The translations under genes were made by a program, and so were the position numbers. From Ophioceras dolichostomum (taxonomy: Eukaryota > Ascomycota > Sordariomycetes > Magnaporthales > Ophioceraceae), in assembly GCA_003049485.1 (NCBI GenBank), contig PYST01000054.1, positions 68,785-132,784 of the forward strand: DNA of 64,000 nt, given 5' to 3'. This document shows, piece after piece, positions 1 through 10,363 of this stretch. The notes below the pieces were generated by a model that was not told the origin of the DNA, ran no database searches, and saw only the letters and a program-made list of their open reading frames with translations. Position 1 is the first letter of the stretch; each line of letters opens with the position of its first letter.

Positions 1-987
1 GATTTGGGAGGGGAGAACTGACTACCTCTAGTGTGACAAACGGGTTGAAGGCTGACCTACCTTCGGCTACACCTACATAGACTTCGCTGAGTCGCTTGAC
101 CCGCCTGGGTCTCGCGCTCAACTTCTCGGTCTTCTACTACGACCCCCCCTCAACTTCTCGGTCTTTTACTACGACCCCTCTCAATTTCTCGGTCTTTTAC
201 TACGACCTCTCCCTCCCGCTCGGCGTCGCAGCCATGACGAAACGCCCGACGTCTGTGGTAATGCTTCTTGCGAAGGGCCGGAAGCCGGCCGGCAGCGACA
301 AAAAGAAGAAAGAGGAGAAGGATACCGAGGACGAGGACGATTATCTGAAGGCCTGGAAGGAGCTGGCTGCTACCGCCAAGAAGGAGTTTGCCAAGCAGAG
401 AGAGAGCTTCGGGGCTGCTGTGCACCCGGTGAGTACACGACATGTTTTGATTTGCCCAGTTTTGATCCCTTGTCTTGAGTAACACCCTTAGCGCGGTATT
501 AACTATACGATCTGAGGCTTGCCCCTCGTGGGTGAGCCACTATTAGTACTCAGATCCTCGACACGACCGCCGGCCTACTAACCTTCGAGTATGGCCTCAC
601 CACCTCCCGGGCATCCCCCGCCACACGCCACAGCCTTGCTCCCATAGTCCCTTGGATGTTGGAGTGGGTGAAAGGCTCGGCATGCCATCAGTGATAGCCT
701 GAGAACGGTAGATGTTTGATAATCCCGGGAAGAGCATTTTGGCCTCCGTCAGCTCCGCTGTACGTCTCCTCAAATTATTTCTCCGTCTGCTACCACATTC
801 TGATAACTTTCTCCTCTCATCCTCACAGGAGCCACTCCGGTAGGCGAGGTGGCCTACCGCCGCGTCACGGCGAGTGGCCGGACCATTCCGAACCACGACC
901 CCAGCACAGACGCGTAAGTCGCCGAAGAATCTGCTGCCTACTATTCTCCCCGCGTATCTTCAAGCGAGGGCCCCTGCCTTTCCTTCT

Positions 988-1014
988 TAGTAGTAGTAGT
1001 AGTAGTAGTAGTAG
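988..1014 (+). repeat. (TAG)9 trinucleotide microsatellite
   Basis: Nine uninterrupted TAG units lie between the exon-like scraps of the left end. Read in frame the array would be stop codons, so it sits in non-coding or intronic sequence. Confidence 0.95.
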
Positions 1015-1437
1015 GATTTAACGCCGGGCTCGGCTCGGCTTCGACAGCCGGCCGTTAGCAACCTCCCGGGGGGTATCTCGGCGCGCGTTCTATCTCGCTA
1101 ATATGCATAAATGGACAGAGGGGAGACAGAGGCGAATCGTGCCTGGCTGGGTACGGGCCCAAGCCCTGCAGGGGGTAATGGGGGTTCGTTGACGCGACCC
1201 CGCGCCTTCAGGCGCACGGAGGGTTCGTCTGGCGGCTTAGGCCGCGTTGAAGGTTGAAGTACCGGTGTTACTCCTCATCAGAAATCTCGGAATCGCTTCC
1301 AAGAGGGGTCCCTAGGCTTAAGGTCCGCTCGAGCCGTGCAGGGCGCGGGCGGGCCACCCTCGGGTGGTGCCTTTCCTTCTTCTGAGTCCTTGCTAACGTC
1401 TTGCGGCACGAAGACTTTCGTAGGTCTCCTGACAGGG

Positions 1438-1760
1438 GAGCCGCAGGCCAGCCTCGTCGATACAGTCAAGGTGACCGGCTAGGTCACGTCCATCTCGCCC
1501 GGCGCCATCAACCTCAACGACTCGGTGCACTTCAACGGCGACGGCGACCATAGGATCACGATCGGGAACAGCGGCGAGGTCGATCTCACGTACGAGATCG
1601 TGCACGAGAAGGCGCCCGCGGCCCGCGCGCGGCCTCAGGCCGAGGCCATCTTGTCCGTGGCCAACATCACCGTGCCGGCAGGCGGGAAGGCGTTTTTGGC
1701 GAGGTGACCTTCCACGGGCCGACTAGTATTGACCCGAGTACGGGAACCCGGATCATTGAC
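1438..1760 (+). pseudogene. Subtilisin-like serine peptidase remnant (Fn3-like domain)
   Basis: The translated + strand gives a short block typical of the region after the catalytic domain of fungal secreted subtilases: a Leu-Val-Asp segment, then a Leu-Asn-Asp-Ser motif followed by His-Phe, then a Thr-Tyr-Glu-Ile-Val-His strand, then Val-Pro-Ala-Gly-Gly-Lys. In the family this is the Fn3-like C-terminal domain. The frame is broken at least twice. A TAG sits at 1480-1482, where Gln (CAG) would fit. A TGA sits at 1705-1707, and a shift to the frame beginning at 1704 restores Val-Thr-Phe and Ile-Asp-Pro-Ser, as expected. No catalytic Asp, His or Ser region is present nearby. I read it as a truncated, frameshifted relic. 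The C-to-T type stop would fit repeat-induced point mutation, but one site proves nothing. Confidence 0.6.
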
Positions 1761-2202
1761 AGTTCCGCTTGTCTAGTATGCTCATTGAGCGGGCGGAGGG
1801 CGCCAGCAGCACGACTACAATGTCGATAAGCGCGACGACTGATTCTAAGAGGCCGATGACGTTAGAGACTAGTAGCACTTTGGTTACTGTTACGGTTCCT
1901 ACGGAGGTTACGGAGAGTGCGCCGGTGCCTAGTGTTACTACTACAACTATTGAAGGTTGGTGAGTGTGATAAAAAGAGATAGAGGGCTGAAGAGTGGGAG
2001 CATCGTTCTTAAGTTGCTGCATCTGCACGACGATCCCGAGATAGCCGTTTGCAAGAGGGCTACGCGTCTACTGATTTATAAGCTTAATGTAGTGCCGTTT
2101 AGACTACTATAATCAAGTTTCATGGTAAAATCTGCTATGTTTCGCTTGAGAAAAACTTCCTTGACGTCCCTGATTTAGTTCCTAACACACGACATCCCAC
2201 TT

Positions 2203-4472
2203 CTACTCATCCTCGCTCTCCTCCCCATCTCCCTCCTCGTCCTCATTCCCTTCATCCGCTTCATCCTCCTCCTCTTCCTCCGCATAGCCCTTCCACCCCT
2301 TATACCCCTTACCGTCCTTCCCCCAATGGTGATCATGATCATGATCATGATCATGGTCATGATGATGCCCAGCATCTCCACCGCCACCCCCACCGCCTCC
2401 TCCTCCCCCTCCTCCTCCTCCACCACCACCACCTCCCGGAAACTCTTCAACCCACCCCTTAATCCTCCTCACTACCTCGTCCACAACAGCCCTCACCCCG
2501 TCGTTAACCTCCGCGTTCTTCACCAACAGATCGCTACAGTGAATCCCGCCGGGTATCATCAGGACAGGCACGTCCTCGGTCGACGCCAACGGCCCGCCCG
2601 GCCTGGACCGGGAAGACACGGTCGCGTCGAGCCAGGGGTCAAACTCGCCGTTGACGAAGATGAGCCTTTTGGTAGTATTCGAGTAGGACGAGGAGGAGGA
2701 TGAGGCGTTCCAGCCGCCCGTGAGGGCGTTGACCCGCGAGACGTCGTTCCCCATGGCGATGCCGTACGAGTAAGTCTTGACGCCGTCCCCGCCGCTGCTG
2801 CCGTTGGTTAACGGGGCGGATGTTTCCGGAGGGAAGTAGTTCGCGCATTGAGACTCCCAGTAGGTGTTGTTGATGAGACGGGATACGAGCGAGGGCTTGT
2901 CGGCTGGTGCGCCGTTTTGCCAGAATTTGAGGCTGAATATACCTCGCCGTGCAAAGAGGAAAGAAGGCATTCATTCGTCAGTGACAAACCACCTTATTTG
3001 CTTTATTACTAACGGGATGATGAAAGATGAGAGAGGAATCAAAATTCTTGCAAAGAACTTTGGGATGAAAGGGACGGACTCACGGCTCGTTGCACAAAAA
3101 CCAAACCCACTGCCTCCCGCCGCTGTTATCGACGCCGTAGTCCCGGTAGATCGGATTATTGAAGTCGAATGTGTTGAAGCAGCTTACATCGCGCACGCTC
3201 CTCCAGTAGCCGTAACTCGCGCACGACCCGGGCACGAGAACCTCCCTCGTCCACCGCGCGTAGCCCGTCAGGGCCTTCTCGAGGCCGACGCCCTCTGGTC
3301 CTGGTGCGGATGCGTTGGCGAAGTATTCTGGGACGGCGTTCTGCTTTTTTGCCAATTCAGTTTCGGTTCCTCCCTTGCCAGCATCTCGTCTCTCTCCTAT
3401 TGGTTTCTTCTGACTGACCATTGAAAGGGGAGGGGGCAACGAAGGCCAGCCAAAAAAAAAAGAGTCCTGGGAAAGAGGAGCGGAGAAAGAATCATTCATC
3501 TCTCACCTCCACGAAGTCGCAAAACCTGTAAATATCCGAATATCCACTCGCCAGATCATGTGTCTGCCACAACCAAGGGCCCCTCTCCAACACTCCCACA
3601 AAGTCCTCGTCGTGCTTGACCTTCCCTAGCCCGAACCTGAACTTGAAATCCCTCTTTTCCTCCTCCGTGGCCCTCTTCATCACGTCGTCCACATGGCTCA
3701 CGACATCCACCACATCCTTACTGCAATTCTTCGGCAACCCCTCCATCACGGGGTTGAAGTACTCCCAGAAGTCGCCCACGGCCTCCACCACCGCGCTGGT
3801 GGCGTGGTAAGCCCAGAACGTCCCCGGCTCCAACCTCTCGATCCACGCGCCCAGCGCTCCCGAGTACGAACCGCCCGAATACACCCAGGGCGCCCGGGGA
3901 GCGTTGCTCGTCCCGTTCGCGTCGAACGGCAGACGCACCTCGCGGGCGAAGCGTACGATGTCCTTGACGGCGTTCTCGACCGTCAGGTGCTGCAGGTTCT
4001 GGACGGACAGGTTCTGAAACGGGGACGAGCCGCCGTAGTACCGGTGCTCCAACACCACGGCGCCGGCGCCCAGGGACTGCGCGATGAGTCCCGGCAGCGT
4101 ACGGTTGTGGAGGTAGCCGGTGTATTGCGCGGCGGGGGCCTCCCCGGGAGTGAAGAAGACGATGGGCGATCCCGGGCCCCGGTAGTGTTCGTCGCTCCAC
4201 CAGTAGCGCTGGGGGAAGGTGCCGAGGGAGGGGTCGGCGTGCGAGATCAGCTGCGGGAAGATGCCCGCGCCGGCGGTGCGTTTGGAGAGGCGGGTGGTGC
4301 GCGTGCGGAGGTGGAAGTGCGTGTCTTCGTAGGGGGGAGGAGCCAGTTGGTGGCCGTGGAAGGGGTGGGCTTGGATCGCCTGGGGCCATGTTGCTATTCC
4401 GAGGAGGAGGGATATTAAGGGGATGAGGGGTGGAACGGCGCGGTGGCCGTTGGGGGTTGAGAGAAGTAGCAT
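2203..4472 (-). CDS. Secreted S28-family serine carboxypeptidase with acidic tail
   Basis: Predicted 650 residues in three exons: 4472-3507, 3340-3084 and 2932-2203, with introns of 166 and 151 nt (GTGAGA and GTGAGT donors). The N-terminus has a long hydrophobic signal peptide (about residues 1-35) followed by a possible Lys-Arg propeptide site near residue 66. The catalytic triad of S28 (prolyl carboxypeptidase/dipeptidyl peptidase II type) is visible: Ser near residue 200 in GGSYSG, Asp near 505 in EFDPW, and His near 538 in GGIHCSD. Several Asn-X-Ser/Thr sites suggest glycosylation. The product should cut after Pro or similar residues in extracellular peptides. The odd part is the C-terminus (about 568-650): a run of some 24 Gly, alternating His-Asp pairs, then a Glu/Asp-rich end. 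This tail is not part of the S28 fold. Family assignment is firm; exact specificity is not. Confidence 0.93.
2326..2450 (-). repeat. Low-complexity codon repeats: poly-Gly then (His-Asp)n
   Basis: Within the third exon of the S28 peptidase gene, GGN codons (seen on + as CCN runs, about 2385-2447) give a long glycine run. It is followed by an alternating GATCAT array (about 2327-2365) that encodes His-Asp pairs. Both are replication-slippage-prone tracts that stay in frame. Confidence 0.9.
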
Positions 4473-6218
4473 CGTTTTGAGGTACGGGAGCAGTTAGTGA
4501 GGTGAAGGTCAGGATCTGGGATCAAGAACGGGGGCCTGGGACCCAGAGAAGTAGGCATCAAGAACTGCTTCCCGCAGTCTGTTGCCTCGGTTTCTCGTTT
4601 CCACACCTCGAGTCCTTTGCGAGTAGAACTGGACTCCTCTGTTGAAGCCAGGGACAACATTCACCTAGATTGATCACCATAGATATGACGTCGGAAGATC
4701 AAGTCACAAGTGGCATCTCTATGGTCTCCATCACGAGGACAGAAACCCGAGCTGGCGTACATTCTGATTCGTTCGCCGCGCGAGTTGTGGCAGATATTCA
4801 TTCATCCTGATACCGGACACCTGCCTCAGGAGCAACAAGACTAGGCTAGGAACGGACATGGTGCCTGGCTGGCGTGCCACCATCTATCTTTGGCGGGAAA
4901 GCACACTTGACGATAGGACCGATGTGTCTGTTTCTCCTGTGCGATCCCTCCCTTACGTGCCCTCAAGGTGCGGGAGGACGCGCGGAAGGCTGCAGGAGGC
5001 GTCTGCTTGTGGCACTCCGGAGAATCTCAGGACAAGCGCCCCGGAGTCGTGGGCCCTCTGCAAGCTAGCGAAAGACTGATGTTGCCCATTTCTCCCATCC
5101 TCGTGGATATTCTTCCACTTTGGCCGTCTCGGCTGAGTGGGATGCCGATTGTTGGACGGAAGGAGAGTATCAAACTCCAGGAGTGATCGCGGGGTGCTAC
5201 CCTTGCCGTTTTCCTGGTTATCGCACATCTGTACGACGGAAGGTAGATGTTGATAATCCGGTGGTACATGTGACGGCCGTGGTTGGAGTTGAAGCCGAAT
5301 GAGTCGCGAAGTAAGGGAGCGAGAGAGAATGGGATTCTTTCTTTTGCCAGTTCACACTTGGAAAAAGGGTCACGACTCGACTTTTTACGACTCGCCTTCA
5401 CAGCTAGCGGCAATGTGAACGGTCTGGGCCCCCATCAACAGGGTCTGATCCCGCGCCTGGCATCAGCCGCGTGGAGTCGTGCCTGCAGCCAGGTCTTCCG
5501 GATTTGTCCTGGCGTTGCCGTTCGGCGTTGCCAGAATCCCGGGCCCCGACTTGGCGGCGCTTTTCGTGTCGTGTAGCAGGCCAAGATGTAAGCGAACTTC
5601 CCCGGTTTTGTCATCTCTGCGGATGCCACATTGGGCACAGGAGAGCTTCCCGGGAGCGCGGATGGTGCCTGGCTGGCGTTATTTGGGAATCGTGGGTTTT
5701 GGCGGCGAGGGAGGGCTTGGTAAGGAATGGTGGCGATAGTGACCATCCGTTACCGATCTCACTTCCATCTCGATGGGGGAAGGCGACTTTCGGCGCTGTT
5801 CGAAATAATCGCCTAACATACAAGTTCATCCCGATAATGAGGGTCGCACAGCTTCACTCCGAAACAGGTGGCGGTCCCGGCCTGTGATACGAGATGGGGG
5901 AGGGGAATTTCCCCGTATTCCACAAGGAGATCTTGGCGATTATCCCCGATAGGGCGTGGGCTTTCTGTGGTATTCCGATAGAATATTCTTCGCCGCGTAT
6001 TATCGTACAATGACTGCTGCATGACTGCGCGGCTCCCACTCGGCATCGTGGCGATGGCGGCTGGATTAGGGTTGTGCTGATGATGATGCCGATCATGACT
6101 GACCCCCGATGACCATCAGGGCCACTCCGAAAAATACTCGAAGACGAGGCCTTCCGAAGGCCGGAGGGAATGAAGCAGAATAGGGAGTAGTTAACGAGCA
6201 AGCGAAACACCTAGGTGC
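4473..6218. other. Intergenic, no gene seen
   Basis: About 1.7 kb between the S28 peptidase start and the 3' end of the LEA-like gene. All open frames are short, lack splice support and do not resemble known families. An 18-bp sequence, ATGGTGCCTGGCTGGCGT, occurs exactly twice (4858 and 5662) in the same orientation. The proximal part must contain the peptidase promoter. Confidence 0.6.
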
Positions 6219-6715
6219 CTACATCTTGCCCTTCATCTCGGCGGCCTTGCCCTTCGCCTTCCCAGCCAACTCCGAGGCTTTACCCTTTGCCTCTCCAGCC
6301 AGCTCGCTCGCCTTGCCCGCGGCCTCATTGCGGTACTGTTCCGCCTTGCCTGTTGCCTTGCCGGACGTGACATCGCTGCCAGCTTCCTTCATCTTGTTGC
6401 CAACAGTGGCTGATCGAGTTGGGGAAAGGAGGTGTTAGTGTAATCGAGCATCCAGAGCATCAAGATAGCCTATGGAAGGCACGGCACGGCAGGGATCACA
6501 GAAGACATTAGGGACTTACCAGCGACATCGATGCCGTCCACTAGCTTGTCGCTGACGGCGCGGTCAACTTTTTTCAGGCCATCCTTCACCGTTTCGGTTG
6601 GGCTCCTTTGGAAGCGCGAGGTCGTTGTAAAAGCTGCCCTGGGCGCCGTTCTGGCGAGGGTTGTGCGAGAGATGGTCGCCAGGCGACGGACGGCAGTTTC
6701 AGTGAGGAAGGACAT
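6219..6715 (-). CDS. Small mitochondrial LEA-like protein
   Basis: Predicted 128 residues in two exons, 6715-6520 and 6409-6219, with an intron of 110 nt (GTAAGT donor; the junction splits an Ala codon). The start at 6715 is chosen because it opens a basic, Ser/Thr/Arg-rich presequence of about 45 residues ending near Phe-Thr-Thr-Thr, typical for mitochondrial import. An upstream in-frame ATG (6769) would bury this. A conserved block follows (Val-Lys-Asp-Gly-Leu-Lys ... Asp-Lys-Leu-Val-Asp-Gly), then an amphipathic Lys/Ala/Glu/Gly region with repeated ELAGKAKG-like units (about residues 85-125). That pattern is shared with late-embryogenesis-abundant proteins, which are mostly helical on drying and protect membranes and proteins. 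The role here is therefore inferred as stress protection in mitochondria. An ATAAATA box lies about 100 nt upstream (near 6815, minus strand). Confidence 0.8.
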
Positions 6716-7370
6716 GGCGATGATGGACTGAATTTGATGATTCGGGAGGGTGCGTGATACTGGAAACACGGAGAGACGAGACCGTGAGGAGAACGCAGGT
6801 TGCTAGAGGATAGCTCTGTATTTATGAAGGGTTTTGGCCGAATACTAGAAGAGAAACGAACAGCCCAGTGCATGGGCAACGAACAAAAGCTCGGTGCCGT
6901 AGCCATGACGCTAATCATGACGTCATGGCTGGGAGCTTTGGGCTATGTGTGGGGTAGCTTGCTACCAATTGTCCAATGAGCGCCCGGAGCAGAAGCTCCT
7001 AGCCCGATCATCAGTCGTGCTCTCCGTGGGCACTGACTGACGTAGTTCGCGTATACCCCTAAAACACCCGCAGTGGTCCCTATCGTGGCAGCTTGGGGTC
7101 GATCTGTCAGAGAAAATCAGCATTACCCGATTGCTGGTTGACACCATCTCAGGCCGTTACCCTGAGTGACCGAGGCACTGATGTTAGACGGCAGGACGCT
7201 CGTGCATATAGGCAATGCCTCCTAGCCAGGCAGCCTAGGTATACATCAAGATCAGGCACTCGTAAATCCGTGCCTTGCAGAGGTTGTAAAATCATAGACA
7301 TCGATAGGCAGGCACGCAGGCCCAGTCGCGGGCGGAAGAATATAGTCCAGGGAAGGGGCCCATCATCACA
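6716..7370. other. Intergenic, promoter of the LEA-like gene
   Basis: About 650 bp upstream of the LEA-like gene and downstream of the hydratase gene. Only a TATA-like ATAAATA (minus strand, near 6815) stands out. No coding potential seen. Confidence 0.5.
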
Positions 7371-8613
7371 TCACTTCCCCTGGAATACAGGCTTCCTCTT
7401 CTCCGCAAAAGCCTTCAGAGCCTCGACCCTGTCCTCCGTGTCAAGGATGCGCTTGTACATCTTATCCTCGTTCTCCGGCGAGGGATTCTGGACGGCCTTC
7501 AGGGCCGCGCGAACAGCGACGGGTCCCCCCTGGCAGATCTCCACAGCCAGAGCCACCGCATGTCCCAACGCAGCGCGCCGCGCTTCGGCCAACACCCGAG
7601 CCTCCTTTTCCTTGTCCGACATTTTTTCTTCTCCGTTTTCCGGCAACGACGGTGGCTCCTCCTCCTGCTCCACCTCGACCAGCCGGTCTGCGATCCCCAG
7701 GAAGTAGGCCTCGGGCGCGGACACGACGCGGCCCGTGGCGATGAGGTCCCGCGCGCGCGGGATGCCGATAAGCGCCGGCAGGCGGTGCGTGCCGCCCGCT
7801 CCGGGGATGATGCCTAGTCTGGTTTCGGGCAGGGCGACGGTCGCGTTCGTGGTCAGGACGCGGAAGTGCGTCGAGAGGGCGAGCTCGAGGCCGCCGCCGA
7901 GGGCTCGGGAGGAGATGGCGGAGATGGTGGGGATTGGGAGTTCGGAGAGGGATGTGAAGGTTGATCGAAGGGATTCGAGGAACTCTTTCGTCCTGTGGTG
8001 TCGCGAATCGCGTTGTTAACTCCCGTTGTCCGTCGTCAGAGGTCGTTGGAGCTTGGGACTTAACAGAAGACGCAAATCTGCCGCAGTCTGGACGCGACTG
8101 GACGACAGAAAATGGTGGCCGGTGGTGAGGTACTTACTCCTCGGGTGTAAACCCTTTTCTCTCCTTCAGGTCCGCCCCTGCGCAGAAGCAGCTTTCGACC
8201 GCACTAGCGAGGATCAGGGCGCGTGTTGGGCCCCTCTCGTTGTCACCCGCTGCTCCCCCGAACCGCCTGTTCCACGAGAGGGTGGGCACTTCCTCCCCTG
8301 TCGCCTGGTCATACTGCACGGCAATCTGACTGATCTCTTCCCGGAGCGACTTGACTAGGGCGCGAGAGAGGGCGTTCCGGGCCGAGGGGCGGTTCAGTTC
8401 CAAAACGCGGATGTGGCCGGTGTTTGGGGCGGGAAAGTCTGTTACGCGGATGAGGGGGTGCTCCTCCGTCTGCTGCTCTGTCGAGTAGGAACGGCCGCCG
8501 CGACGCGCCGCGACGCACTGGAGAGAGGAGAATTGGCCAGGTGTCCTCGATCGAGAACAATAACGCGAAGCCGTCGTCACGGCTGACGAGAATAGTCGTA
8601 ACCTTGGAGGCAT
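7371..8613 (-). CDS. Enoyl-CoA hydratase/isomerase family, AUH-like methylglutaconyl-CoA hydratase
   Basis: Predicted 365 residues in two exons, 8613-8138 and 7992-7371, with an intron of 145 nt (GTAAGT ... CACAG). The first 45 residues are Arg/Ser-rich with no acids until GRSYST, fitting a mitochondrial presequence. The crotonase fold is clear: ARNALSRALV (about 77-86), the oxyanion-hole motif FCAGADLKER (about 143-152), SSRALGGGLELAL in the second exon, then PETRLGIIPGAGGTHRL. These match AUH-type hydratases of leucine breakdown, which convert 3-methylglutaconyl-CoA to HMG-CoA in the matrix. Two insertions are unusual: about 25 residues between YDQATGEE and RGPTR, and an acidic stretch (VEVEQEEE to EEK) before the C-terminal helices. 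Another short-chain enoyl-CoA hydratase remains possible, but the AUH match around GIIPGAGGT is good. Confidence 0.9.
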
Positions 8614-9325
8614 CGTAGGTAGGCGAACAACGCGATATTGCTGTTTTCGATCTGTCCTTGGCGCAAGGGAGGAGACAAGCAGTCAGAGAAAAGTGGTGTG
8701 CCAAACGCCGAGGTAAGGCGGGCTTGGCCCCAATTTTCAGCGACGCTCGACCATGCATTCTTGGCGGCTAGGGTCGGCCCCAGAATCGCTGCGGACTCAG
8801 ACTCCTAGCATTGCTAGCACACATCTCCAACTCCTCTTCCTTTTCGTCAACCCCAACTTCTCAAAAACGACGGAAGTACGGACTACGGAGTCCAATCACT
8901 CCGAAAATGACCAGGATCCTCACGTATGTTTCTGATAGCTCACAGGGTACAGTTGCCGCTGCAGTGGCCTGACATGGAAAAGTGTCCACGATGCATCTGC
9001 CAAACGGGATTACGTGTCTGGCTTGGCCCAATATTGTACCAGCATTCATCATTACCGGGACGGATGCAATCACGATCCCTTGCTGAGACAGGTTCGTAGG
9101 CGGCAGAACCACCTAAAACGGGGCAGCGCCGTCTGGACGAGGTCCTGGATATGGTATCGTTTTTCCAGGACCAGAGGACAAAAAAGCCAACAGCGCCTTC
9201 TCCAGTGATTGGCCAGCATGGGCAGGTCTCGATTGCTTCGCTCCTGAGCTCCCGACTGAACAACGAACACCTGGTTCGCCTTCCAAACTCCAAACAAGAC
9301 GACCAACAGGGTGAATCGGGCAAAT
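8614..9325. other. Divergent promoter region
   Basis: About 700 bp between the divergently transcribed hydratase (-) and alpha/beta hydrolase (+) genes. It probably holds both promoters. No coding potential or clear operator is visible. Confidence 0.5.
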
Positions 9326-10363
9326 ATGGCGGCAGAGATGGCCTCGAAAGCAAAGGTTGAACCAGCAGCAGCACCAGCACCGGCACCGGATATTCTGGAA
9401 GTGACCGTGCAGACGCTCACCCTCGCCGACGGCCGCACGCTAGAGTACGGGCTATACGGCTTTGACGACACCGACCCATCCAACGCCTCCCGCCCGACCA
9501 TGTTCCACTTCCACGGCTACCCCAGCTCGCGCGTGGACGCCGGCTTCCTCGTCCCCGCCGCCCTCAAGCGCGGCATGCGCGTCGTGGCGCCGACCCGTCC
9601 CGGCATGGGCCACTCTACGTTCCAGAAGGACCGTCGTCTGCTCGACACTCCCGCCGACGTGCTCGCCCTGGCCGACCATCTAAATCTCACACAGCAGCAT
9701 CCTTTCTTCCTCGTCGGCATCTCCGCCGGCGGGCCCCACGCCCTCGCGTGCTGGCACTCCTTACCAGCCGACCGCGTGGCGGGCTGCGCGCTCGCGAGCT
9801 CCATGTTCCCCGCGAAGCTGGGCATGGACGGCATGCTGTTCCTCGCGAAGGCGCTCATCGTCGCGGGCGTGTGGGTGCCGAGCCTGCTCGGATGGGGTAT
9901 GGACCTGTCGATCGGCCGGACGGCGAGGGACGTGGCGCACCCGCAGAAGCTGGTCGATAAGCTGGATGAGATGATGAGGGACGCGAGCAGGCCGGCGGGG
10001 GACCGCGCTGTCTGGGAGGCGAACGAGGGGGGCATCAGGGACACGCTGATCGGGAGCGTGAGGGATGCGTTCTTGCCGGGGGGGAAGGGCTCGGCGTGGG
10101 AGGCGAGGCTGCTCGGCGTCCAGTGGGGGTTCGAGCTGGGCGACGTGCAGACGAGGCGCATGTGCGGCGGGAAGGAGGCGAGGCTCGTGGCGTGGCATGG
10201 CGAGGAGGACATCAACGTGCCGGCGCCCATGGCGAGGAAGGCTGCTGCTGCCCTGGAGGGGCTGGAGATGCGCATCATTGATGGGGAGGCGCATGCTAGC
10301 TTGACGGTGCATCGTGCCGGTGAGATTCTGGATACGTTGCTCAAGATGATCGGGGAAAAATAG
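9326..10363 (+). CDS. Alpha/beta hydrolase (AB hydrolase-1 type)
   Basis: Single exon, 345 residues from the ATG at 9326; the frame opens slightly earlier only with GTG. After an Ala/Pro-rich start, the fold is plain: a first strand with LADGRTLEYGLYG, the oxyanion motif HFHGYPSSR (about 56-64), APTRPGMGHS, the nucleophile elbow GISAGG with Ser near 136, a lid region, then HGEEDINVP with the acid near 298-299 and GEAHASL with His near 321. There is no signal peptide, so it is probably cytosolic. The family includes esterases, epoxide hydrolases and haloperoxidase-like enzymes. The missing epoxide-hydrolase tyrosine pattern makes a generic esterase or lipase-like role more likely, but the substrate cannot be told from sequence. 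Confidence 0.88.
   Translation: MAAEMASKAKVEPAAAPAPAPDILEVTVQTLTLADGRTLEYGLYGFDDTDPSNASRPTMFHFHGYPSSRVDAGFLVPAALKRGMRVVAPTRPGMGHSTFQKDRRLLDTPADVLALADHLNLTQQHPFFLVGISAGGPHALACWHSLPADRVAGCALASSMFPAKLGMDGMLFLAKALIVAGVWVPSLLGWGMDLSIGRTARDVAHPQKLVDKLDEMMRDASRPAGDRAVWEANEGGIRDTLIGSVRDAFLPGGKGSAWEARLLGVQWGFELGDVQTRRMCGGKEARLVAWHGEEDINVPAPMARKAAAALEGLEMRIIDGEAHASLTVHRAGEILDTLLKMIGEK

Larger units (their letters stand above)
1..2202. other. Gene-poor, decayed region with exon-like scraps
   Basis: No intact gene can be assembled here. Near 130-200 a short unit reading CTTCTCGGTCTT(T/C)TACTACGACC occurs three times. From about 232 to 429 the + strand reads as a charged Lys/Glu-rich peptide ending at a good donor (GTGAGT at 430). 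A possible later fragment (710-760) ends at GTACGT, with a matching CAG acceptor near 830 and another donor (GTAAGT) near 913. They look like exons of a spliced gene, but I could not join them into one frame or recognise the product. A Ser/Thr-rich frame at 1769-1963 resembles cell-wall stalk sequence but is only 64 residues. A subtilase remnant lies at about 1438-1760. Confidence 0.4.
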
